A stretch of 64,000 nucleotides of DNA, from assembly GCA_007922225.1 (NCBI GenBank), contig ML679968.1, positions 7,866,075 through 7,930,074 on the forward strand. The letters run 5' to 3'. This document shows, in pieces, positions 36,661 to 44,890 of this stretch. The notes beneath the pieces were generated by a model. The model was not told the origin of the DNA. It made no database searches and saw only the letters and a list, made by a program, of their open reading frames with translations. Each line of letters begins with the position of its first letter. Within the stretch, counting starts at the first letter, position 1. The DNA comes from Emydura subglobosa (taxonomy: Eukaryota > Chordata > Testudines > Chelidae). A program made the position numbers and the translations under genes.

Positions 36661-36868
36661 AAACCACTTTTCCATAAAGTGGTCCGATTATGGAAAACTA
36701 GAACAAAAACAATCCCATTGATCACTGGAGCACTTGGAGTGATCCCTAAGGATATGAAAGAGCTGCTCAACAACACGTTAGGAGTACAAGACATCACAAT
36801 CAGCAACATCCAGAAGATAGTGCTCTGAGGCATTGCAAGAATTTTAAGGAAAGTCAAAAGAGAATGAG
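36660..36868 (+). pseudogene. LINE-type ORF, C-terminal relic
   Basis: The frame from about 36661 reads through 'TIPLITGALGVIPKDMKELL', then 'ISNIQKIVL', a stop, and 'GIARILRKVK'. The pattern (P.(I/V)xGALG-x-K...LQK..LLGTARILRKVL) is a recurrent C-terminal block of non-LTR retrotransposon polyproteins in animals. I lean to the R4/Dong-like group, which is uncertain. One in-frame stop (about 36826) and the missing upstream RT mark it as a fragment. Confidence 0.5.
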
Positions 36869-37167
36869 TGCATTTGAGCATCTAAAATGCAGGAATTCTA
36901 CAGAGGGTTTAACAAAACTCCTGGCTATCTATACCTACAGAGTCAGTTTGTGGTCAGGATTTATTGGTAACTCATGGGGATACATTTTAGAGAGCAGCTC
37001 TCTCTTTTTTATGTGTAAAGATTTTGGAAGTTCTGAAGATTATTTGTTTTGTTTTTAAATATCCCCATGATGCAATACTGAGGGCTAACAATCATAACAA
37101 TAATTCATAATAATAAATATAGTTTTAGCTTAGTTGCTTTAGTCAAACACAAATGATTGTTCTGTGG

Positions 37168-37443
37168 CACTTTAAAGACTAACAAATTTAATATTTGTAG
37201 ACATAAGCTTTCGAGAGACTTCAGCTCTCTTCTTCAGATGCAGTAATACAGAAAATAGGTAACACAGAGGCATCTTACAGATGCATCTTACAGATATCCA
37301 AGAACAATTGAGAACAATGCACTTGGATATCTGTAAGATGCCTCTGTGTTACCTATTTTCTGTATTACTGCATCTGAAGAAGAGAGCTGAAGTCTCTCGA
37401 AAGCTTATGTCTACAAATATTAAATTTGTTAGTCTTTAAAGTG
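37168..37443. repeat. Near-perfect palindrome built from a Penelope-type terminal repeat
   Basis: The left arm is 37168-37302 (135 bases) and the right arm 37322-37443 (122 bases), with a 19-base spacer. By eye the arms are fully complementary except for a 13-base direct duplication (gcatcttacagat) in the left arm. Each arm carries 'agactaacaaattta' and 'acataagctttcgagagact'. This is the terminal sequence of a widespread sauropsid family that I associate with Penelope-like retroelements. On each strand there is a CTGAAGA...stem...CGAAAGC...GTC core that looks like a degenerate hammerhead ribozyme. Confidence 0.85.
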
Positions 37444-37449
37444 TATTTA

Positions 37450-38395
37450 TGTATTATGTATTTATATGTATAAATGTATATAAAGGAAGAGGTTTTCTGT
37501 GTAACTTTGGATGTGTGGTACACCCTATACCCACGCCTACACTTGAGTTTGATCAACTCAGCATAGCTATGCACAGCCAACCTTTACACGGGGGATCAGT
37601 CTGATGACCCACTTTGTCAACGTGGCCTCTGTCAGCCAATGATGCATGTTATTGACAAGTGGCAACTAACCAGATTTCATGGTGGCCCTAGGGCCCTTCA
37701 TTTTGCTGATGAAGCTGCTGTCAGGTGGCTCAGCAAGCACTGCAAATGGATGAAGATGAAGATGAAGCAGCAGCAGCATAGCTTTGTTGTATGCCAAATA
37801 AAGAAACTGGAGTAATGAAATCTGGAGTTGAACTGAATGTTTGGATTGCAGAAAACTGGATGATGTGTTCACCCTGAATTGGACAAGGTGTTCTGGATAA
37901 GCTGAGAGGAAAAGTTTCAGAAGGAATCCCAGCACTATCTGTTTAAGCAAGTGTATGGTCAAGTTACTGAAAATAAACAATCCTTTTTAATATGGGCCAG
38001 TTCCTCACACATCTTCATTTGTAAATCCTCGTCTTCTTCCCCTTCAAAACAATAGACTAGTAAAGTCTTAAATTAATACATCTCTGATTGTAAAGTGATC
38101 TAACTATCTATGTGCGTATATGTGCACACATATATACGTATACACAAGAATCAATTCAATCTTCACTGGTGTGGAACCCTCTCTAGAGAGAACCACAGTT
38201 GCTAAATAACAATACACAGCTACCCTACAGAACAATTCAGGACAGAGAAGAGTGAAATTCGCTACAGTGCAGAGGGCCATTCCAAGGCCCTCCACCACAC
38301 TTAAACCACACCTACTCCCTTAATTAGGTATGTTGTGTGAATCCGCTACTGAATAAATCCCCTGAGCTGAATAAAAATACTTGGTCAGACTTCTG
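37450..38395. other. Unassigned DNA
   Basis: AT-rich start (tatttatgta repeats) followed by sequence with no gene. The frame at 37666-37980 on the minus strand is unsupported. Confidence 0.5.
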
Positions 38396-38399
38396 AGTG

Positions 38400-39618
38400 T
38401 GATGCAAGTAGAGTTGGACCTTGCAAAGGAAATTAATATCAACAGTAAAAGGTTCTATAGCTGTATAAATAAAAAGAAAACAAGGAAAGAAGTGGGACCG
38501 CTAAACATTGAGGATGGGGTGGAGATTATCTTTAATCTAGGCATTGCCTAACACCTAAATGTATACTTTGCCTCAGTTTTTAATAAGGGTAATGAGACGT
38601 TTAGGGTTAGTGTCAGGTTGGCTAATGGAAATGAGGATCTGGAAGTAATGTATGACCACATCTGAGGTGGAAGTCAAACTCAAACAGTTTAAATGGACCC
38701 ATCAGGGAGCCTGGATAATCTCCAGCCAAGAATATTAACGGAACTGGCACATGGAGTTACAAGCCCAACAGCAAGGATTTGTAATGAATCCATAAACTCA
38801 GGGGTTGTACCTTATGACTGGAGAATTGCTAATATAGCACATTTTTAAGAAAGGGAAAAATGTTACCTGGGAAATCATAGGCCTGTTAGTTTGACCTCAA
38901 TTGTATGCAAGGTCTTGGATCAGATTTTGAAGGAGAAATTAGTTAAGGACATAGAGGTAAATGGTAATTGGGATAAAATACAACCTGGCTTTAAAAAAGG
39001 TAGATTGAGAAGATAACTGATTTTTTAGACAAAGGAAATGCAGTAGATCTACCTAGATTTCAATAAGGCATTTCATACAGTTCTACATGGGAAATTATTA
39101 GTTAAATTGGAGAAGAGGAGTATTAATATGAGAATTGAAAGGTGGTTAAGGAACTGGTTAAAGGGGTCATACTGAAAGGTGAACTGTCAGGCTGGAGGGA
39201 AGTTACTAGTGGAGTTCCTCAGAAACCGGTCTTATTTAACATTTTTATTACTGACTCTGGCACAGAAAGTGACAGTGTGCTAATAAAATTGACACAAAGT
39301 TGGGAGGCATAGTCAATACGGAGGATTGGACTATCATACAGGAAGATCTGGATGATCTTGAAAACTAGAGTAATAGAAATGGAATGAAATTTAATAGTGC
39401 AAAGTGCAAGGTCATACATTTAGGGACTAACAAAAATTTTTGCTATAAACTGTGGATGTATCAGTTGGAACTTACATAGAAGAAAAATAATCTGGGTGTA
39501 TAGGTTGATCACAGGATGACTAAGAGCCACCAATGTGATGTGGCCGTTAAAACAGCTAATGTAGTCCGAGGATGCATCGGGTGAGATATTTCCATTAGAA
39601 ACAGGGAAGTGTTAGTAC
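38400..39618 (+). mobile_element. CR1 LINE, interrupted by the ERV
   Basis: Blocks such as 'agaatattaacggaactggc', 'aactcaggggttgtacc', 'gactggagaattgctaat' and 'agggaaaaatgttacctggg' match the CR1 ORF2 region, collinear with the copy at 47.9-50.26 kb. Homology stops at 39618, where 'tgttaggcctgagg' begins the LTR. The sequence expected next in CR1 ('ttatacaagg', as at 49776) is not found after the ERV. No long frame survives, and the FADD block is deleted around 39285. Confidence 0.85.
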
Positions 39619-40002
39619 TGTTAGGCCTGAGGCAGTTTTCAGCTAGGCCAAAACCCACATAACTCACAGGCAGGCATACCAGCACTCCAAGGATAATGGT
39701 AAATGTAAATACCTGAACTTGGAAAGCCAGATGTCCACTCAGTGATTCTGCCTGACAATGAGAATAGTACATTCCTTACAAGCCCTCTGGCATGTACCCT
39801 CCTGTCTGCAAGGATGCTTCTTCTCCACCCTGCCTTCCTGCCCAAATGTAGTCACTGATCCTTTGATGTAATTAGAGTGTCTCTGCAAGTATGTTCTGTA
39901 CCTGTCAATTTCACTCCTGTTCTTTCTGGGTGGAACAATGTCTGTATTTGTAAGCGAATAGATAGAAGAAATTTAAATGGATTGTCTAAGTGATAAAAAA
40001 CC

Positions 40003-40010
40003 ATATATAA
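40003..40010 (+). promoter_or_regulatory. LTR TATA box
   Basis: 'atatataa' lies 57 bases upstream of the LTR polyadenylation signal. Transcription would start about 25-30 bases downstream. Confidence 0.6.
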
Positions 40011-40066
40011 GTGACCCTTGTAACACCATGAATTTGAAGCTGTTTGTCAGTCTTCCCGGTGCCATT

Positions 40067-40072
40067 AATAAA
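40067..40072 (+). promoter_or_regulatory. LTR polyadenylation signal
   Basis: 'aataaa' in the putative R region of the LTR. Confidence 0.7.
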
Positions 40073-40089
40073 CCTCTTCAGTATTATCT

Positions 40090-40695
40090 GTGCTGCCTGA
40101 TTCTTCGGGAAAGAATCTTCTTGCTTCACAATTTGGCGCAGCGAGCAGGGTCTTCACTTCAGACCGTCGGATCGCAATTGCTGCAGCCCTGCGACCAACA
40201 ACAATATGGGAGTTACGTAAGTTAATGGGCCTCCTTAACTTTTGCAGACAATATGTCCCTTCTTTTTCCACCCTAGCACAGCCCCTCAATGATCTTCTTA
40301 AAGGAGTCCAAGCCTCCTCAGGCCCTATTCCTTGGTCACCAGTGCATAACCACTGCTTAACACAACTAAAAATAGCTCTTCTTTCGGCTCCTGCACTTGG
40401 GTTCCTCCATCCCTCGGTACCATTCGAGCTTTGGACACATGTACAGGATGGCCATGCTGTTGCCGTGCTCACCCAAAACCACGGTGACAGGTGCCACCCC
40501 CTGGCCTACTATTCTACCCACCTTGATCCAGTGACCCTGACTTTTAATCACTGTCTTCAAGTCTCCGAGGTGACATCTTGGGACATCACTATTTCATTGC
40601 CCATAGTTTCGGGAGCCTCTCTTACAATTTTTGTGCCTCATGTGGTTCATAAAAATCTTGGATGGGGGCATTTGTCAAAGGTCACCTCAGCCTGA
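40090..40695 (+). pseudogene. pol: ERV pol: RT thumb/connection end fused to LTR-leader sequence
   Basis: A 201-codon frame starts inside U5, crosses the primer-binding site and enters pol. Residues 1-40 are LTR/leader noise. From residue 42 ('LRKLMGLLNFCRQYV') it matches the start of the RT thumb/connection region, followed by 'PIPWSP', 'ALGFLHPSVPFELW' and 'DRCHPLAYYSTHLDPV', which precedes RNase H in class I retroviral pol. Fingers, palm and the catalytic YxDD block are absent. The deletion that removed leader, gag, protease and most of RT joined codon-compatible ends, so the frame is open by chance. No enzymatic function is possible. Confidence 0.8.
40134..40151 (+). promoter_or_regulatory. 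Primer-binding-site-like sequence
   Basis: It starts TGG three bases after the LTR end ('tggcgcagcgagcagggt'), as expected for pairing with a tRNA 3' CCA. I could not match it to a specific tRNA. Confidence 0.55.
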
Positions 40696-40772
40696 TGGTC
40701 CAAGTGGGAATGCACACTTCTAAGTCCTCATATTACAACTGCACATTCTAATCTTCTCAATCCTACCACCTA

Positions 40773-41183
40773 ATGCCAACAGGGGACCCTCATCAGTGCC
40801 CCCTTTCTGAGGACACTATTATTCAAGACCAACTCATATCTGAACAACCATTACCCTTTTCTGTTTTTGTTTTATTTGTTGATGGATCCCGATACTATGT
40901 CGCCAGCCAACCCTATACCAGCTGGGCAGTCTGTGACCTGTCAGGTACATGTCTCCATTCAGGTTACTTGCCACCCTCTTGTTTGGCTCAAGTAGCTGAA
41001 TTAGTGGCCCTAACACAGGCCTGCCTTCTCACTGAAGACCAGACCATAACTATTTACACAGACAGCTGCTATGCATTCAGGGTGGTTCATGATTACCTCG
41101 ACTCTTGGACTAACAGGGGATACCTCACTTCATTCGGTACCCTCTCAAAAATAGGGGGTATATTACAAACTTATTGGAAGTAA
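40773..41183 (+). pseudogene. pol: ERV pol: RNase H domain
   Basis: RNase H removes the RNA strand during reverse transcription. The 136-codon frame holds the expected acidic residues: D37 in 'FVDGSRYY', E76 in 'QVAELVAL' and D97 in 'IYTDSCYAF'. The end of the domain continues out of frame past 41183, through 'KIKAHQK' (about 41214) and an 'ADEAAKKAA' block (41266-41292), separated by an apparent one-base shift. The catalytic set is otherwise intact, which argues for moderate age. It follows the RT remnant after a short broken linker. Confidence 0.85.
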
Positions 41184-41294
41184 TTCAAAAACCATCCAAA
41201 GTAGCTGTAGTCAAAATCAAGGCACATCAAAAATAATGACCCTCTTTCTCTTGCAAATACAGCTGCAGATGAAGCAGCTAAAAAGGCTGCAACA

Positions 41295-42455
41295 ATGTCC
41301 CAGGAAAATCCCCAAGTAGCAGCCACCCAAATTCCTGATCTAAAACAAATGTCATTACCTGAGCTACAAGAGCAATGCACTAAAGAGGAAAAATGGACAT
41401 GTATTGAAAATGCCTGTAAAATTAATATTGCCAACACTTGGATCACAAACGACCAACGGTTTGTAGTTCCTAGAGCAATTGTGACTCATCTCTGTGATCT
41501 CTATCACTTGCCAACCCACCCAAACCCAAAAGCTATGTTATATCATATCAAGGGAAAGTGGTGGTGGCCTAAAATGACAGCAGATATACATGACTGCTGT
41601 CAACGGTGCCTTATATGTGCTAAATGCAATGAAGGCAAAAAGCTTAAAGTAGCAATGAGGCATCAGCCTCGACCCACAGGCCCTATGCAAAAAATTCAAA
41701 TTGATTTCATAGGTCCCCTGCCACCTGTAAAAGGGAAAAGATATTGACTGGCCATAACTGATCATTTCACCCGATGGATTGAAGCTTTTCCATCTCTAAA
41801 AATGCCAGCACAGTGGCCTGAATACTGGCTAATGAATTTTGCCCCCGATGGGGCTTACCATGTTCGGTGGACTCAGACCAGGGAACCCATTTCACAGGAT
41901 GAATCACGAAGGAGCTTTGCTCTGCCTGGAGCATTAAACAAAAATTTCACTGTCTGTACCACCCTGAAAGCTCTGGGTTAGTAGAACAAGCCAACCAGAT
42001 GCTAAAAAAGATCACTAAAGCTTTACTCTCACAAAGGACTAACTGGGTAGTGAAACTACCTGCGGCCCTCCTTTCTAGGAGGGTGACTCCTAACTCCTAA
42101 CTCCAGAGGAGTTTCACCTTTTGAACTCATTACCGGAATGACCATATCTTTGGGGGAAGGATGTGTAATCCCGGCTCCTCTCCCCCTGATTTCTGATACT
42201 GCACGGGAATACATCAAACGTTTAAATGAAGTTTTGCAGTCTTTAAAACAAACTGTCAAAGACAGACAGGAAACTCATGACTCCCCAGAATCCCCCAGGA
42301 GGGAGATCAGGTCATGGTAAGAACATACAACTCCGGTGTACTCCAGCCAAAATACATGGGCCCACATATGGTTTGGCTCACATGGATACCTCCGTGAAGG
42401 TACAAGGAATCCCAGTATGGGTTCACAAAACCAGAATTAAATTGTATAAGTAAGT
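41295..42455 (+). pseudogene. pol: ERV pol: integrase
   Basis: Integrase joins viral DNA to the chromosome. The first frame (41295-41747, 150 codons) has the HHCC zinc site (H71, H75, C105, C108) and the first catalytic Asp (D137 in 'QIDFIGPLP'), then stops. The remainder is spread over other frames: 'HFTRWIEAFP' at about 41763, the second catalytic Asp in 'VDSDQGTHF' at about 41868, and the Glu in 'HPESSGLVE' at about 41961. The C-terminal part is in 42138-42320 and about 42303-42450 ('QPKYMGPH', 'VWVHKTRIKLY'), a GPY/F-like module. Several shifts and stops make it inactive. It ends about 50 bases before env. Confidence 0.85.
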
Positions 42456-42487
42456 CTGTCTAATGTATGTTCTATGCACTAATTTTG

Positions 42488-42500
42488 TGTTCTCAGGTGA
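42488..42500 (+). promoter_or_regulatory. Probable env splice acceptor
   Basis: 'tgtgttctcaggt' is a pyrimidine-rich stretch with AG immediately before the env signal peptide ATG (42503), the usual place for the subgenomic env mRNA acceptor. Inference only. Confidence 0.4.
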
Positions 42501-42502
42501 AA

Positions 42503-43438
42503 ATGTTGTTCCTCCTAATGATCCTTCTCCTGGGCCCCAATGCCGCATACTCCTGGGACCCACCCGTAGTCCAAATCATGCAAGACACCTATCTAAAGGC
42601 TGACCAATACATGCAACTTGCCAAATGGAGAGACAGCAAATGGATAAGGAAACCAAATGTGTGGTTTACTGCCCCACCTTCTGGGCCCATCCACCTCCCA
42701 GATTATAACACAGCCTCACCCCTTCTGCCCACCATTGGGAGCAGAATATGACTGCCTACATGTAAATATGCCAGATACAACTGTACCTGAAACCTCAACC
42801 CTAAGGACTGTCCACCCACCTACACTATAGGGTATCCACCAGGCCCAGTCAAATGTGTTCCATTTTCGGAACTAACACAAGGAAACAACACTTCGGGGCC
42901 CTCCCCCTCGAGAGGACCAACTTCACTTTCTCCATAGCCTTCAACGGTACCACTGATGTCCAAAATATTTACAGTCGCTCCACCTGTTTAGGAAACTATA
43001 CCTGTATCTGTAGACACATGTTTGGAAATGGTATACACCTTCTTTTTGGGAAAGAAATAATTCTAGGAGCAGGATGGACAGAACTTTCACTCGGCAATAC
43101 TGTCCCTCCATTCCAGGCTCCCATAGCAAAGAACATTGTTCAAACCCAGTCAGACGCCTAGGATGCTTGGATGTAAGATGCTATGATTTGACTACATGTG
43201 GTTATACCCCCTCAACAACCTGTCCTACACTCTACCCCATCCCTCCTGATATTATCCGTTTGGGATCCAATAAGACACTTTTACATGATGTAATTATGTT
43301 TTCTGTTAAGGTTAAATATGATTTGTCTTATGTGTGTGTTTTGATCACCCTAATTCTGTATAATGGTTACAAGAACAGTTAAAGCTATTAACGCACCAAT
43401 ATGCTGTCCGCGTCCACGCAGTAAAAAAACAAAAGCGA
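42503..43438 (+). pseudogene. env: ERV env: surface (SU) part
   Basis: The ATG at 42503 starts a hydrophobic signal peptide ('MLFLLMILLLGPNAAYS'), and the upstream ATG at 42467 is less likely. The receptor-binding part follows but is broken: a stop at 42749-42751, a new frame at 42853-43161 with several N-x-S/T sites and cysteines, and another at 43074-43382. The part ends at a furin-like basic site, KKQKR, encoded at 42 bases after the last visible frame break (43424-43438). SU of retroviruses binds the cell receptor; this copy cannot encode one. I do not recognise the SU family. Confidence 0.75.
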
Positions 43439-44708
43439 GGCATCCTAGGTGACGTTGGGGGACTATTTGGAAGTACAAAATCCATGATAAACTCGCTTAA
43501 TGCCAAAGCAGATAGGTCATATAATGCCTGGGTCAAAAGCCAGACTACTCAGGCTCTAAAACACACCGATGCTGGCTTATTATATGCCCTCACTGCTACT
43601 GATGCAACCATGAATGGGCTCTACACAGTGATTAAAGAGTCCTCCAATATTATTGTTATTATGACTAAATCCCAATCTAAAGGACGTGCTTGTGATATGT
43701 TAGCTCGTGATTTATTTAATGTACTAAAAGAGGATATGTTAGATGTATTCCTTGGTTTCCCCCCTTCTCACGCCCTCTCCTTCTATGTCCTTGCACACCT
43801 GGCAAATGTATCTGTCCAATTAATCGTTGCATCCCCCCTTCCCCCTGAAGTCTCCTCCACCCCCTCTTTTAATTTTCTACTTGTATACCCTCTCACTATC
43901 ACTGCCCATGTTTTCCCTTCTTCTTTCTATTTTAAATCTGTTGATTATGTGTCTAACAATACTGTTTATTGAGTAGGATCTTCTGGCTATATGTCTCCTT
44001 CCCCTAGTGGACAACTTTATGACAACTTTAGACTGTTGTACAGAGACTGCAGATTATATGATCTGCTCTTGTTCCATTCTTCACCCTTTGAACATTTCTT
44101 CCCCTGTGGTTATTATTATCCTTCCCCTCCCAGATGCTAAGACTGCTGTCCAAGTATCTGCCACTCATTGGTGCTTTACCACCATTGCAAAGCATTACAA
44201 CTATGGCTCGCTACAGTGTCCTGCCAATGCTTCCATGTGCCTGCATATTACAGATTCCTTCACCCTGGGTGACATCCATCTGCCCGGCCATGTCTTCACT
44301 GGAATGGCAACATTTCCTTGGTGGTATGGCAATCTATATCCGGCCAATACCCCCGTCCAACTAGCAAAGGAGATGCTGGCTAAAGAAGTCCTTGCTGCTG
44401 CCTCTGTGTCTGCCACTGTCCATAAAAACATTGTTAAAGGCTGCGTGAAAGTTTAGCTCTCCAACCAGATTATAACCCGCTTGGAAGATTCTGGTCCATC
44501 CTACAACACTATCACCTAGTGGACCATCTTGCAAATAGCTGCTGCTGCTGCTTCCCTCTTTGTCTTGTTTCTATCTGTGTGTATGTGTTATTTTAAATAC
44601 ATGCTTGCTAATGCCACTTCCCCTGCTGTCCTAGTTTCTTTCCCCCACCTTCCCTTCCCTCCTTCACCACCTCCCCCCTATAAACCTAAGGTAGAGCATG
44701 AATATTAA
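43439..44708 (+). pseudogene. env: ERV env: unusually long transmembrane (TM) part
   Basis: Directly after KKQKR comes a glycine-rich, fusion-peptide-like 'GILGDVGGLFGS' and a helical stretch, open to a stop at 43972. The frame then shifts; a 149-codon frame (44007-44456) has 'DCCTETADYMICSC' and 'WWYGNLYPANTPVQLAKEML'. It is cut by stops at 44454 and 44517 but continues in the same frame through a membrane span (about 44523-44592, Ala/Leu/Val-rich) into a proline-rich tail with PPPPY (44667-44681) and a stop at 44706-44708. The span from cleavage site to end is about 420 codons, roughly twice the TM of gammaretroviruses, and I see no clear CX6CC block. TM mediates membrane fusion in intact relatives. 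This copy is broken. Confidence 0.7.
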
Positions 44709-44715
44709 AGTATTT

Positions 44716-44890
44716 AGGTGTTGACTATATCTTTCTTATGGGTTCGATTTGAGGACTTCAGTAACTCAGACAGAGGTTATGGGTCTTTTACAGGAGTGGG
44801 TGAGTGAGATTCTGTGGCCTGCGATGTGCAGGATGTCAGACTAGATGAAAATGATGGTCCCTTCTGGCCTTAAAGTCTATGAGTCCATTC
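44716..44890 (+). mobile_element. CR1-type 3' end
   Basis: 'gaggacttcagtaactcag', 'gtgagattctgtggcctgcg', 'gatgtgcaggatgtcagac' and 'ggtcccttctggccttaaag' are the recurrent 3' tail of sauropsid CR1 or a SINE sharing that tail. It abuts the broken right side of the ERV and may or may not belong to the CR1 at 38.4 kb. Confidence 0.75.

Larger units (their letters stand above)
39619..40130 (+). repeat. ERV 5' LTR
   Basis: 512 bases from TG (39619) to CA (40130). A TATA-like 'atatataa' is at 40003-40010 and the polyadenylation signal aataaa at 40067-40072, in the spacing expected for U3-R-U5. No matching 3' LTR is seen. Confidence 0.8.
39619..44715 (+). mobile_element. Endogenous retrovirus, gag-pro-RT deleted, no 3' LTR
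   Basis: A provirus relic with a single 5' LTR, PBS-like site, end of RT, RNase H, integrase and env in retroviral order. The pol segments (thumb/connection with 'RKLMGLLNFC', gamma-type RNase H, HHCC integrase) resemble gamma/epsilon-like class I elements. Frameshifts and stops occur in every gene, so it cannot make virus. About 5.1 kb remain against the 8-10 kb usual for such elements. It sits inside a CR1, and its right border has been lost. Confidence 0.9.

Noticed and set aside
36660..36868. Host gene exon (GALGVIPKDMKELL frame)
   Set aside because: The pattern is a known LINE C-terminal block and carries an in-frame stop.
40065..40472. 135-codon minus-strand frame
   Set aside because: Antisense to the ERV pol remnant, which has convincing homology on the plus strand.
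42503..44708. Domesticated (syncytin-like) env gene
   Set aside because: Stops and frameshifts break both SU and TM; a captured gene would be intact.
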